A stretch of 64,000 nucleotides of DNA from an uncultured Bacteroidota bacterium (lineage in GTDB: Bacteria; Bacteroidota; Bacteroidia; Bacteroidales; P3), in contig CACWPQ010000008.1 in assembly GCA_902762805.1 (NCBI GenBank), positions 1 through 64,000 on the forward strand, in the 5' to 3' direction. This document shows, piece after piece, positions 17,928 through 26,718 of this stretch (its first letter is position 1; every line of letters begins with the position of its first letter). The notes under the pieces are model-generated. The model searched no databases, had not been told where the DNA came from, and worked only from the letters and a program-made list of their open reading frames with translations. Made by a program: the position numbers and the translations under genes.

Positions 17928-18398
17928 GTGGACGAACACCCCTTCATAGAACTCATCGAGCGACACACGGCAGCCATCGAGCGCGTGTGCCGCTCTTTCT
18001 GTTCAGTCAAGGAGGATCGCGAGGACCTGCGGCAGGACATACTGCTGCACCTCTGGCAGGGGTGGAAGCGCTATCGGCCCGACCATCGGCCCATCACCTG
18101 GCTTTACCGCGTGGCGCTGAACACGGCCATCAGCTGGCGTCGTCACCAGGGGCGTCAAGTGCAAGCGATGCCCCTCGACACCTTCGACCTGCCCGACGAC
18201 ACCGCCCTCCGCGAACAGGCGGCACACCTGCGGGCGATAATGATGCAGTTGCCCATGGCCGACCAGCGGCTGCTGCAGCTCTACCTCGACGGCTTCTCCT
18301 CGGCTGAGATAGGGCAGATGATGGACCTGAGCCAGACCAACGTCACCACGCGCATCAATCGTGCAAAAGAGAAACTGAAAAAAATGAACGAGATATGA
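17928..18398 (+). CDS. ECF-type RNA polymerase sigma factor
   Basis: A 156-aa sigma-70 family protein with region 2 (about 10-75, EDLRQDILLHLWQGWKRY and ITWLYRVALNTAISWRR) and region 4 helix-turn-helix (about 100-150, LPMADQRLLQLYLDGFSSAEIGQMMDLSQTNVTTRINRAKEKL). It has only the two domains typical of extracytoplasmic-function sigma factors. The start is a GTG. It overlaps the next gene by 4 nt, giving a sigma, small membrane protein, secreted protein and receptor operon, the usual layout of cell-surface signalling in Bacteroidetes. Confidence 0.92.
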   Translation: MDEHPFIELIERHTAAIERVCRSFCSVKEDREDLRQDILLHLWQGWKRYRPDHRPITWLYRVALNTAISWRRHQGRQVQAMPLDTFDLPDDTALREQAAHLRAIMMQLPMADQRLLQLYLDGFSSAEIGQMMDLSQTNVTTRINRAKEKLKKMNEI

Positions 18399-18691
18399 AT
18401 ATAGACCATCTGATAGAATCCATCCACGAAGAGAATTCCCTCCGGCGGCGGTCGGAGCGGAGAGTGGAAAGAGGGGCGCGGGCCGCCAGCCTGCGAAAAG
18501 TGGGACGCTTTGCACTACCCGCCGCAGCTGTGGCTGCCGTGCTGCTGATAGTGTTCCAGCCCCGCGACAACGAAGTCCAAGCCTCCACCCCTGCACCGGG
18601 CATCTACTGCAACAGCCAGTGCAACCCATCTGTCGTAATGGCTCTCATCGGCAACAACATCAACCATATCAGACAAATACAGCAACTATGA
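18395..18691 (+). CDS. Small membrane protein, possible anti-sigma factor
   Basis: A 98-aa protein with an N-terminal charged helix (about 1-38) facing the cytoplasm, one membrane segment (about 39-54, FALPAAAVAAVLLIVF) and a short outer part. The size, topology and 4-nt overlap with the sigma gene fit an anti-sigma role, but I recognise no anti-sigma domain. It overlaps the next gene by 4 nt as well. Confidence 0.6.
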   Translation: MNIDHLIESIHEENSLRRRSERRVERGARAASLRKVGRFALPAAAVAAVLLIVFQPRDNEVQASTPAPGIYCNSQCNPSVVMALIGNNINHIRQIQQL

Positions 18692-19206
18692 AACGCTTAT
18701 TCTTTTGCATTCTGCTGTCGGTTCTTACACTGACCGCAGGTGCCCAAACGGGTCTATACAAACGCTACGCCTCGCGCCCCGGCGTGCAGGCCTACTGCGT
18801 CGAACGCTACCCCCTGAGCGGGGGTGACAGCGCCTGCGTCACCCTGCTGCAGACCGACGACTCCGCCGTCTACCGCACCCTCTGCCGCGAGCTGCACGAG
18901 CTGCCCTTCACTCCCAAGCGTCTCCACATCAACGGCACCATACGCCTCGAGGCGGACAACCTCGACTCGCATCCCAAGATACCCGACGAGGCGCTGCGGC
19001 AGATGAAGCAGAAGGCCGACTCGCTGGAGCAGCATTTTCGCGAGCGCAAGCATCTGGTGAGTTTCTGCGTTGATGGCTTGCCCGGCGACCGCGGCCACTA
19101 CGCCATCTACTGCCCCTCCGACCGTATGGTCGTCCTGGCCTTCCTCGTCGACGGCGACGCCGAGTCCCTCAAGGTGGCAGGCCACATGATTTCGACCGAG
19201 TTTTGA
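18688..19206 (+). CDS. Secreted protein in the ECF sigma operon
   Basis: A 172-aa protein with a signal peptide (MKRLFFCILLSVLTLTAGAQ) and no recognised domain. The mature part is mixed alpha/beta with a charged helix near residues 105-130 and a C-terminal segment similar to short DUF4252-like accessory proteins, which I cannot confirm. Its start codon overlaps the stop of the previous gene, so it is translationally coupled. Confidence 0.6.
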   Translation: MKRLFFCILLSVLTLTAGAQTGLYKRYASRPGVQAYCVERYPLSGGDSACVTLLQTDDSAVYRTLCRELHELPFTPKRLHINGTIRLEADNLDSHPKIPDEALRQMKQKADSLEQHFRERKHLVSFCVDGLPGDRGHYAIYCPSDRMVVLAFLVDGDAESLKVAGHMISTEF

Positions 19207-19226
19207 GACTACAGAAAGATAATACC

Positions 19227-21005
19227 ATGAAGAAGCCACTGCTCCTCAATCTCATGCTCCTCCCCGTGCTGATGCAAGCCCAGCCCCACCACGACAGCAT
19301 CAGCCAAGCCACCCTCGACAGCATCGATGCCAAAATGAAGCTGATGCAGTTGGGCGCCATCAGCGTCACCGCCCCCAAGCCCGTCTACAGCATGACCGGC
19401 GAGGTGGTGAACTACAACGTCGAGAACGACGAGAGCATGGAAGGCCTCACCGCATGGGACGCCATCCGCAACGCCCCCACCGTGCAGGTCGACGCCGAGG
19501 GCAACCTCACCATGCGCGGTTCCGACAAGGTGGAGGTGTGGCTCAACGGCCAGCGCCTGGGCGTCAGCGGCGAGGTGCTGCGAGCCTTCTTCGAGAGCCT
19601 GCCTGCCGACGCTGTGGCACGCATCGAGGTCATCAAAAACCCATCGGCCAAATACATGGTGGAGAGCGGCACGCACATCGTCAACATCGTCACCTCCAGC
19701 CGTCTGCGCACCTCCGAGCTGTGGATTGTCGGCTTGAGCGGCAACACACGGCCCTACCTCTCGCCCTGGGCCAGCTATGTCCGCAATTCCGACCGCCTGC
19801 GCTTCAACGTCCACCTCTCCGGCAGCCACAGCCATGGCGACGACTTCACCCATGGCGACGCTGCCATGCTCTCGCCCACAGGCGACACCACCAGCCGCTA
19901 CACCTACCTGTCCGAGGCCAACCGCGCCCGCTACTTCGGCAACCTCATGCTCAACCTCAGCTACAAAATCGACTCCACGACCGACTTCTCGCTCATGAAC
20001 TGGACCATGCTGCAGGGCGACTACGACAACCGCACGCTGCGCAGCCGCGAGCAGTGGGACTACCTGCCCGACACCGCGCACTACCGCTACCGCGACAGCT
20101 CCGACTCGCGCTTCACCACGCTGGGCGGCTTCACCAACTTCGACATCAAGCACCGCTTCTCGCAAAAGGGCCACAACCTGACTTTCGGCGGAACGTGGAA
20201 CTACATGTTCTCCACCAACCACATGCTCCGACAGCGCATCATCGACCTTGCCGCTGGCCTGCCTTCGGCCCTGCACCTCGACGGCTTCGACCGCACCAGC
20301 GACTCCCGTCCGCGTCACAACAGCCTCACCCTCTCGCTCACCTACAACCGGCCCCTCTCCGATGCCGACGAACTGACCCTCCGCGTCGGCGGCACCCCCT
20401 ACGGCAACACCCACAGCGACCGCTCACTCTTCTACCGCGACCCCGTCACGGGCCGCCACACCGTATCCGACACCCTCCGCAACGCCATTGCCGACTACGA
20501 CAACCGATCCCTCTTCGGCATCGTCGGATGGCGCCACGAGTGGCAGCACACCACCTTCAGCCTCGACCTCCGCGGCACCATGAACTGGCTCCACATCCTG
20601 AGCGACGGCCTCTTCCCCGACGACACCACCTTCCGCTTCTTCGACCTCGAGCCTTCACTGGGCCTCACCTACCGCACCGAGAGCATGCACTACTTCCGCC
20701 TCAACCTCTCGCACTCCGTCGCCAACCCCTCCGGCTCCGACCTCACCCTCAGCCGCCAGTACGACGACGACAGCTACACCGTCGGCAACCGCTCGCTCCG
20801 TCCATCCTACACTGAGAGGCTCTCCTTCAGCTGGAACCGCTACTACGAGACCTTCGGCAACGTCAGCCTCGACGCCTATGCCAACTACACCACGCGCGGC
20901 ATCGAGAGCGTCACCGCCTCCACCCCGGTGTCGACCCCTGGCTGGGCCGCATCGTCAGCTACTCCATGCCCTACAACATCGCCAGCTCGTTCAAGTACGG
21001 CCTAG
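19227..21005 (+). CDS. Outer-membrane beta-barrel receptor, N-terminal part (frameshifted)
   Basis: A TonB-dependent-receptor-like outer-membrane protein. A signal peptide (MKKPLLLNLMLLPVLMQAQ) is followed by a plug domain (about 60-160, with RIEVIKNPSAKYMVESGTHI) and beta-barrel strands. Near 20,915-20,937 the frame breaks: this ORF ends in an unrelated tail (from about STPVSTPGWAA), while barrel similarity continues in another frame from 20936. The full gene would span 19227-21460 and about 744 codons. It resembles the outer membrane beta-barrel family (PF14905-like) more than classical SusC. It is last in the ECF sigma operon, so it is a likely receptor or target. Confidence 0.75.
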   Translation: MKKPLLLNLMLLPVLMQAQPHHDSISQATLDSIDAKMKLMQLGAISVTAPKPVYSMTGEVVNYNVENDESMEGLTAWDAIRNAPTVQVDAEGNLTMRGSDKVEVWLNGQRLGVSGEVLRAFFESLPADAVARIEVIKNPSAKYMVESGTHIVNIVTSSRLRTSELWIVGLSGNTRPYLSPWASYVRNSDRLRFNVHLSGSHSHGDDFTHGDAAMLSPTGDTTSRYTYLSEANRARYFGNLMLNLSYKIDSTTDFSLMNWTMLQGDYDNRTLRSREQWDYLPDTAHYRYRDSSDSRFTTLGGFTNFDIKHRFSQKGHNLTFGGTWNYMFSTNHMLRQRIIDLAAGLPSALHLDGFDRTSDSRPRHNSLTLSLTYNRPLSDADELTLRVGGTPYGNTHSDRSLFYRDPVTGRHTVSDTLRNAIADYDNRSLFGIVGWRHEWQHTTFSLDLRGTMNWLHILSDGLFPDDTTFRFFDLEPSLGLTYRTESMHYFRLNLSHSVANPSGSDLTLSRQYDDDSYTVGNRSLRPSYTERLSFSWNRYYETFGNVSLDAYANYTTRGIESVTASTPVSTPGWAASSATPCPTTSPARSSTA

Positions 21006-21460
21006 ACGCCAGCGGCACCTACCGCCCCGCCGCATGGCTCAACCTCAGCCTGCGCGGCAGCATCTACCACCAGGGCTACCAGGTGGAAGGCGAGGAGCTG
21101 CAGAACCGCCTCTCCTGGAACCTCTATGCCCGCCTGTGGACCAAAGTGGCCAAGCTCGTAAACCTCGAGGTCAGCGCCAACTACGGCACAGCCACCCTCG
21201 GCCTCTACAGTGAACAGCAGTATGCCCTCACCGTCGACCTCGGTGCCTCGGCCACCTTCTTCGACGGCCGCCTAGGCGTACGCCTCAGCGTCAGCGACCT
21301 CTTCGACGCCAACCGCTACCAGAGCTGGGAATCCGCTCCTACCTACGCTGCCTACTCCTCGCGCCACTACACCTCGCGCTACCTCACCTTCGGCCTCTCA
21401 TGGCGTTTCGGCAAGCTCGACCTCGAATGGCAGGCCCATGGCGGCGCCGCAGGGCAGTGA
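20936..21460 (+). pseudogene. C-terminal part of the frameshifted receptor
   Basis: It continues the barrel of the receptor above (PWLGRIVSYSMPYNIASSF and further strands, ending near a short hydrophilic tail). It has no start of its own and belongs to the gene at 19227. The break needs one base lost or two gained around a CCCC run. Confidence 0.75.
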
Positions 21461-21494
21461 TTCCTTTGGCGGGAAAACACCCGCGGCGCGCTGA

Positions 21495-21800
21495 TTATTG
21501 AGCACTAGACTTCTTCCCGGCACTGATATACTTCTTCAGGCTCTTGACGTAGTCCCTGAATGCCTCCACGCCTTTGGCGGTGACGCGGCATGTGGTGCGG
21601 GGCATCTTGCCCTTGAAACCCTTTTCCACTGCTATGTACCCAGCCTCCGACAGCTTGTCGATCTGCACACTCAGGTTGCCCGAGGTGGCGCCGGTCTGCT
21701 CCTTGAGGTAGTTGAAGTCGGCCTCGTCCACCCCGGCCAGAATCGACATGATGGCCAGCCGCAATTCGGAATGCAGCAGTGGGTCCAATTTCGGCAACAT
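21495..21800 (-). CDS. Winged-helix transcriptional regulator (HTH_34/MarR-like)
   Basis: A 101-aa DNA-binding protein built as one winged helix: LRLAIMSILAGVDEADFNYLKEQTGATSGNLSVQIDKLSEAGYIAVEKGF is the helix-turn-helix and wing. It matches the small HTH_34 group. It lies 4 nt after a membrane-protein gene in the same operon; such pairs are often autoregulated. A palindrome in the operon promoter (22532-22548) is a candidate operator. Confidence 0.82.
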   Translation of the reverse strand: MLPKLDPLLHSELRLAIMSILAGVDEADFNYLKEQTGATSGNLSVQIDKLSEAGYIAVEKGFKGKMPRTTCRVTAKGVEAFRDYVKSLKKYISAGKKSSAQ

Positions 21801-21804
21801 AGGG

Positions 21805-22452
21805 CTAGCGGTATTGACGTTTGACCAGCAGCCCCGTGGCCATCAGCACCAGGCCGGCAAAGGTGAAGATGAGCAGCTGCTCATATCCGACACCAGTGAT
21901 GTAGTAGATGGCCAGGCCGCCAATACCAGTCACAAAGCCCGCAATCTTGATGGTCCAGTTCTTGAGGGCCACGCCGCAGGCGCACTCGGCCAGGCCAAAT
22001 ATCAGCACCAGCTCGGCCGTCAGGCCCGCCAGCGACACCATGGCGCGTAGGCTCATGCCAAAATCCTGTGCGCCTTCACTCACATAGAAATAGCCAAGTG
22101 TGAAAGCCGCCACAGCGCAGGAGAAGATACCGAGGGTGCTCCAGATGCCCTGCGTGATTCGGCTCACCTCGTTCTGCACACGCTCCGCAGCATCTTGGCG
22201 GCTAAGCCAATGCGCCAGCGGGAACCCGATGGCAGGCAGCGCAAACCACAGGCAGTTCCACGCCGCCTTGTCGGTCAGCTTCCATAATACATATACCATA
22301 AGCGAGAAGACCGTCAGCAACGCACCCCACAGGATGTAGTACTTGCTGCTGCGCTGGATAATCTCCTTGCGGCTGCTGTTCAGCGTCTCGGTGATGAGCG
22401 ACAGGCTCTCCTGGGCCGTCATCTCTCTGTTTTGTTCATTGGTGTTTTCCAT
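21805..22452 (-). CDS. Membrane protein paired with the winged-helix regulator
   Basis: A 215-aa protein with a charged N-terminal helix (about 1-37) and five or six membrane segments (near 40-60, 66-83, 105-125, 135-155, 165-183 and 190-208). I recognise no family by name. It is the first gene of a two-gene minus operon with the HTH regulator, an arrangement known in Bacteroidetes where the regulator controls the membrane protein. Function unknown. Confidence 0.7.
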   Translation of the reverse strand: MENTNEQNREMTAQESLSLITETLNSSRKEIIQRSSKYYILWGALLTVFSLMVYVLWKLTDKAAWNCLWFALPAIGFPLAHWLSRQDAAERVQNEVSRITQGIWSTLGIFSCAVAAFTLGYFYVSEGAQDFGMSLRAMVSLAGLTAELVLIFGLAECACGVALKNWTIKIAGFVTGIGGLAIYYITGVGYEQLLIFTFAGLVLMATGLLVKRQYR

Positions 22453-22519
22453 TTTTTTAATTTTTTTTTTAAAGGTTCATAACAAGAGTGTGCACCTCTT
22501 TCGTCATAATTTGACGGTG

Positions 22520-22548
22520 CAAAAATAAACAAGTTTATGATATAAACT
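22520..22548 (-). promoter_or_regulatory. Promoter with a candidate operator palindrome
   Basis: The minus strand carries TATTTTTG (22527 to 22520) as the -7 box. Just upstream, AGTTTAT-GAT-ATAAACT (22532-22548) is a perfect 7-3-7 palindrome between the -7 and -33 positions, where a repressor would block polymerase. Confidence 0.6.
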
Positions 22549-22702
22549 AAATATTTTTTCAATTTTTATTACAATAAATTAATTTACAGCATATTATTTT
22601 TTTTCAAATTCACCCATAGCAGTACGAATTTTTTTCTTTTTTTCATTCTCAAAACGCAAATTTTCATCATTTTTCGCCATCCGCCATTTCTGAAAAAAGT
22701 TG

Positions 22703-22710
22703 TATCTTTG
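22703..22710 (+). promoter_or_regulatory. -7 element TATCTTTG for the capA-like gene
   Basis: Perfect TAnnTTTG box 33 nt before the ATG at 22744. The 250-bp AT-rich gap to the divergent operon holds no gene. Confidence 0.7.
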
Positions 22711-22743
22711 CAGTCCAATAACAAAGATAGAGACAATTGTAAT

Positions 22744-24006
22744 ATGCTCATCAACAAATACATAAAGCAGACTCTCCGCCTGGCATTCTGCGCCAGCCTC
22801 ATTTTCTGCCTCCATTTTGCCACTTTCAGTTCCCTCCGGGCGCAGAGCCTGAAGCTCATCTTCGCCGGCGACCTCATGGGCCACGGGCCGCAAATCAAGG
22901 CCGCCCAGCAGCCCAACGGCACCTACGACTACTCGCCCTGCTTCCGCTATGTGAAGGACTACATCCAGAGCGCCGACCTGGCCATCCTCAACCTCGAAGT
23001 CACCCTGGCCGGCCCGCCCTACACCGGCTACCCCCAGTTCTCGTCGCCGCGCGAGCTGGCCGTGGCCGCCCGCGATGCCGGCTTCGACATCTTCACCACC
23101 GCCAACAACCACTGCATGGACCGCGGCCGTGCGGGCCTGGAGCGCACCCTCCGCGTGCTCGACACCCTCGGCATTCCCCACCTCGGCACCTACCGCGACC
23201 GCGACCAGCGCGACCGCAACCACCCCCTCATCGTCGACCGCAACGGCATCCGCCTCGCACTGCTCACCTACACCTACGGCACCAACGGCATCCCCGCCGT
23301 CAGCCCCAACATCGTCAACCTCATCGACACCGCCGAGATGGCACGCGACCTGCGCGCGGCCCGCGAGAAAGGAGCCGACTTCGTCATCACCCTCATCCAC
23401 TGGGGCATCGAGTACGCCGTCAAGGCCAACGCCGAGCAGGAGCAGACCGCACGCTGGCTGCTCGAGCACGGCTGCGACGCCGTCATCGGCGGCCACCCCC
23501 ACGTGGTGCAAAACTTCACCCTCGACGCCATCCCCGACAACGACCGCCACCCCGAAATCGTCGTCTACTCCATGGGCAACCTCGTCAGCAACCAGCGCGA
23601 CATCAACACCGACGGCGGCATCATGATCGAGCTCGACCTGCAGAAGACCTTCTTCTCCACCCATGTCGCCGCATGCCGCTACATGCCCTATTGGGTCCAC
23701 CGCGGCACCGTCGACAGCCTCTACCAGTACTACATCGTCCCCTCCACCGATGCCGTCGAGCACCCCGACCACTACCAGATCGGCGGCGACGCGCTGAAGG
23801 CCCTGCAGCTCTTCGACTCCAATACCCGCGCCCGCCTCGAAGCCTGCCGCCTCCCCTCGGACGCCGGCATCGGCGAGCACCGCTTCTATCGTCGCGGAAA
23901 GCCCGAAATCACCCCCACCTCGCTCTTCAAAATTCAAAACTCAAAAGTCAAAATTCAAAACCAGCCTCGCCCCTTGCTGCAAGAAAGAGTCCCCCTGCGG
24001 CACTAA
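22744..24006 (+). CDS. CapA-family metallophosphatase-like protein
   Basis: A 420-aa exported protein (signal about 1-34, ending LRAQ) of the PGA_cap/CapA family, related to the capsule poly-gamma-glutamate protein CapA. Motifs: FAGDLMGHGPQ, LNLEVTLAGPP, FTTANNHCMDRG, ITLIHWGIEY, GGHPHVVQ and VYSMGNLVS. CapB and CapC are absent here, so capsule synthesis is not implied; many members act as metal-dependent hydrolases. The C-terminus (KIQNSKVKIQNQ) is encoded by an AATTTTG-type repeat and is probably not ancestral. Confidence 0.88.
   Translation: MLINKYIKQTLRLAFCASLIFCLHFATFSSLRAQSLKLIFAGDLMGHGPQIKAAQQPNGTYDYSPCFRYVKDYIQSADLAILNLEVTLAGPPYTGYPQFSSPRELAVAARDAGFDIFTTANNHCMDRGRAGLERTLRVLDTLGIPHLGTYRDRDQRDRNHPLIVDRNGIRLALLTYTYGTNGIPAVSPNIVNLIDTAEMARDLRAAREKGADFVITLIHWGIEYAVKANAEQEQTARWLLEHGCDAVIGGHPHVVQNFTLDAIPDNDRHPEIVVYSMGNLVSNQRDINTDGGIMIELDLQKTFFSTHVAACRYMPYWVHRGTVDSLYQYYIVPSTDAVEHPDHYQIGGDALKALQLFDSNTRARLEACRLPSDAGIGEHRFYRRGKPEITPTSLFKIQNSKVKIQNQPRPLLQERVPLRH
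23926..23962. repeat. AATTTTG-type heptamer repeat in the capA-like gene
   Basis: Five period-7 units (AAAATTC, AAAACTC, AAAAGTC variants) just before the stop, translated as FKIQNSKVKIQNQ. Confidence 0.75.
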
Positions 24007-24029
24007 TTACATATAAACATATACCCTCT

Positions 24030-24572
24030 ATGAAAAAAGCCCACATCCTCATCCTCTCGGCCCTGCTCGCCGGCGCCACCGCCGTCCAGGCCCAGCACCA
24101 CGGCGGCCGCCACTGCGGCAACTGCCCCAACCACGGCAAGCACCAGGCCCAGCGCAGCACCGAGCTGCAGTACAACGCCGACGGCATCGAGCTCACCCTC
24201 GTCCGCGCCTTCCCCACCGTGAAGAGCGTCAAGAAAGCCGACAAATGGACCGAAGTCTACGACGCAAACAACAAACTCCTCGGCTACGCCGTCTACTCCA
24301 AGCCCGCCTCCAACGGCATCCGCGGCTATGCCGGCGAGACACCCGTCCTCGTCGCCCTCACCCCCAAGAAGGTCGTCGCCGGCGTCTACCTCCTACCCAA
24401 CCTCGAGACTCCGCGCTACATCAAAGCACTCGACGACGCCCGCTACTTCACCCACTGGAACGGCCTCTCCGTCAAGAAAGCCATCAAAAAAGAGGTCGAT
24501 GCCGTCAGCGGCGCCACCCTCTCCTCCAACGCCGTCGCCCGCAGCGTCCAAGCCGCGCTGAAGGCCCTCTAG
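24030..24572 (+). CDS. Secreted FMN-binding domain protein
   Basis: A 180-aa protein with a signal peptide (MKKAHILILSALLAGATAVQAQ), a His/Cys-rich stretch (HHGGRHCGNCPNHGKH) and a C-terminal FMN-binding domain of the RnfG/NqrC type. The flavinylation motif is DAVSGATLSS, with FMN attached through phosphate to T163. It probably serves extracytoplasmic electron transfer and would need an ApbE flavin transferase encoded elsewhere. It lies 23 nt after the capA-like gene, in the same operon. Confidence 0.85.
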   Translation: MKKAHILILSALLAGATAVQAQHHGGRHCGNCPNHGKHQAQRSTELQYNADGIELTLVRAFPTVKSVKKADKWTEVYDANNKLLGYAVYSKPASNGIRGYAGETPVLVALTPKKVVAGVYLLPNLETPRYIKALDDARYFTHWNGLSVKKAIKKEVDAVSGATLSSNAVARSVQAALKAL

Positions 24573-24598
24573 CCCTCGGACGCCCACCCCATCCCTTC

Positions 24599-24628
24599 AG
24601 GACGCGCCATACGGCGCGTCCTTTTTTT
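24599..24628 (+). terminator. Intrinsic terminator with GGACGCGCC stem
   Basis: GGACGCGCC-ATAC-GGCGCGTCC followed by a run of T. The stem is nearly identical to that of the terminator at 32247-32274. Confidence 0.92.
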
Positions 24629-24688
24629 GTATAACAAGAAAAAAATGCCCCGCGCATGCAAAAAACTCTATCAATTCAAAAAATATTC

Positions 24689-24696
24689 GTATCTTT
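24689..24696 (+). promoter_or_regulatory. -7 element TATCTTTG for the T9SS cargo gene
   Basis: Perfect TAnnTTTG box 62 nt before the ATG at 24759. Confidence 0.65.
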
Positions 24697-24758
24697 GCCT
24701 CGTGAAAAGAGCATCACAAGTCAAACCAAAGATACTAACCAAATAAAACCGCATAGAC

Positions 24759-25610
24759 ATGAAAAAGACACTCACCATCCTAGCCTCTGCCCTCTGCCTC
24801 TCCCTCGCACAGGCGCAACAAGGCTACCGCTCGTTCTTCGGCCAGGAAAGCACGGAGTGGTACATTGAGGATCGCTCCGAGTCGGGGAGCAGCAGCGCCA
24901 AATATTTCTTTCTTGGCGACACACTGTATGACGGGAAGCAGTACAGGCTGGTGTATCGCGTAACGTATGGCCAGGAATACAGTCCCGAAGCGGAAACCGA
25001 ACCAATGCTTTTTGCAGCCGTGCGGGAAGACACTGCCTCCGGCAAAATGTGGGTGAACGACCTTTTCCCATCCAGGGAGGAAACCCTGCTGGTGGATATG
25101 TCGCAGGAGGTGGGCGATGTCTTTCAACCCTGGCATACCGTTGTCGAAACTTCCGTCGATTCCTCCGGGCGCAAGGTGATTGTTTTCAACGACGGAAGCC
25201 GGTTTGTCGAAGGCATCGGACCCACAGCACCGAGTCCTTCGTTCACCGGCGCCCACTCGTCCCATCTGCTCTGTGCCTACCACGATGGCATCCGCCTATT
25301 CCAAGCCTCGTTCCTCAACCCGGAGGAGTACGACCTAGAGCACTGCACAGCCAAACACATCGGACTTCCCTCCGTTGCTCCACCGACGCTCGCCGTATTT
25401 CCCAACCCCACCACGGGAACCGTCCACCTCAGAGGCCTTCCGGATGAAACGGTATCGGCACACACATTCGATGCCCACGGCTCGATGGTTCTTTCCGTTG
25501 TGCTTGCACCCGGCCGGCACGAACTCGACCTCTCCTGCCTGCCTCGGGGCGTATATTTCCTCAACCTCAACGAGCTTGCCAGCAGCATGATAAAACTTAT
25601 AAAGATATAG
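24759..25610 (+). CDS. T9SS cargo protein, paralogue A1
   Basis: A 283-aa protein with a signal peptide (MKKTLTILASALCLSLAQAQ) and a C-terminal type A sorting domain for type IX secretion (VFPNPTTGTVHLRGL to LPRGVYFLNLNELASSMIKL). The middle (about 25-190) has no known domain but aligns with the genes at 27889 and 28853: FGQES.EW, then a D.LYDG.QY segment, an EGIGPT motif and LLCAY. The last ten residues and the DNA after the stop are almost identical to paralogue A2 (27889), showing recent duplication or conversion. It should be surface-exposed or secreted. Confidence 0.8.
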   Translation: MKKTLTILASALCLSLAQAQQGYRSFFGQESTEWYIEDRSESGSSSAKYFFLGDTLYDGKQYRLVYRVTYGQEYSPEAETEPMLFAAVREDTASGKMWVNDLFPSREETLLVDMSQEVGDVFQPWHTVVETSVDSSGRKVIVFNDGSRFVEGIGPTAPSPSFTGAHSSHLLCAYHDGIRLFQASFLNPEEYDLEHCTAKHIGLPSVAPPTLAVFPNPTTGTVHLRGLPDETVSAHTFDAHGSMVLSVVLAPGRHELDLSCLPRGVYFLNLNELASSMIKLIKI

Positions 25611-25645
25611 CCGTATAAAAGATACCATTGTGCTGGTCACTCCGA

Positions 25646-25757
25646 GGAATGCACTGGCCCCCAGGCAGACATCGACATTTCCAACCTGGTCCGCGGCCTC
25701 TACCTGGTTCGGATTTCAGGATCGGCAGTTTCCGCGACGAAATTCATAAGGCTCTAG
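25646..25757 (+). pseudogene. Remnant of paralogue B sorting domain
   Basis: Nearly identical to 29698-29809, the coding end of paralogue B (28853), including its stop. The 5' part is missing. It follows paralogue A1 as B follows A2, so an A-B pair was duplicated and most of this B copy deleted. Confidence 0.85.
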
Positions 25758-25961
25758 CGCTCCTTTTCCTGTTTTTGACCAAAGTGTTGCATTTATGAGT
25801 TGAACTTAAGATATGTTAAATAAAGTTAAATATCACCCCTTCGCGTTATGTTTTCGAAAAAAAGTGTGTATTACATATGTAGACGGCGCGCATTCCGGCC
25901 CGAGGTTAAACACCCCGCAGTAGACCCAAACTCAATTACAAATTTATAATACAAGAACATT
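25758..25961. other. Intergenic, no gene seen
   Basis: AT-rich in its first half, with no clear TAnnTTTG box, hairpin or ORF. Confidence 0.4.
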
Positions 25962-26639
25962 ATGGAAGCCAAACACAAAACCTGCCTCGCCTTTTGCCTG
26001 CTGGCATTGCTGGCAGCAGGCTGCGAGAGGGAAAACCACGCCGCTGGCAGTGTCGATGCCTCCTACAAGGGGGTGTTGCGTTGGGATGCTCATCCCAGGC
26101 ACACCGATGCCGCAAAGCCGGTATTGGTATGGTCAATGCTTACTGACGATGGGAAAACACTCCTCTTGGAAGAAGACGGACACTTCCTGAAAGCCGGAGC
26201 CGCACCCATCGGAGGGGAGGAATATTCGGCGGGCGACACCGTCGAGTTCTCCGGCACCCTCCGCAACGACCGCGATACCTTCGGCGCAGAAATACAGATA
26301 CTTTCACTGCCATCGCCTCCAAATCTCAACCACCTGATACACGGCACTTGGGAGGAGCAACCCAGTTCCTACTGCTATGACGTCCCGACATTTGGCAGCA
26401 ATAGCATCTTCTCAGGTGGCCAAGTCCCTTTCGATATTATAAACGGAAGATATCGCGTCATAGAAGATTCTCGGCTCGCAGATGGTCGAAAAATGCTTAC
26501 GGTTATCGATAGTTTAGGATGCATCTATGCCGAAGTGCAGATGTGGTTCGATCATTCGAGGCAACTCGTAATGAACGGACACCCTGGATGCATCCTCGGA
26601 CAAGTCCATTTCTACAGGTATTTTACAAAAATAAACTAA
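25962..26639 (+). CDS. Hypothetical lipoprotein
   Basis: A 225-aa protein with a lipoprotein signal (lipobox LLAAGC, lipid on C21). The mature part looks rich in beta strands, with an N-terminal DGKTLLLEEDGHF segment and a C-terminal segment (GRKMLTVIDSLGCIYAEVQMWFDHS). I recognise no domain. It sits in the T9SS cargo cluster. Confidence 0.6.
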   Translation: MEAKHKTCLAFCLLALLAAGCERENHAAGSVDASYKGVLRWDAHPRHTDAAKPVLVWSMLTDDGKTLLLEEDGHFLKAGAAPIGGEEYSAGDTVEFSGTLRNDRDTFGAEIQILSLPSPPNLNHLIHGTWEEQPSSYCYDVPTFGSNSIFSGGQVPFDIINGRYRVIEDSRLADGRKMLTVIDSLGCIYAEVQMWFDHSRQLVMNGHPGCILGQVHFYRYFTKIN

Positions 26640-26718
26640 TCCAATGAAACACATTATTGTTTTCTGCCTCGCCGCTTGTTGCAACCTATTAAAACAATCT
26701 AATAAAACGTTATATGAT

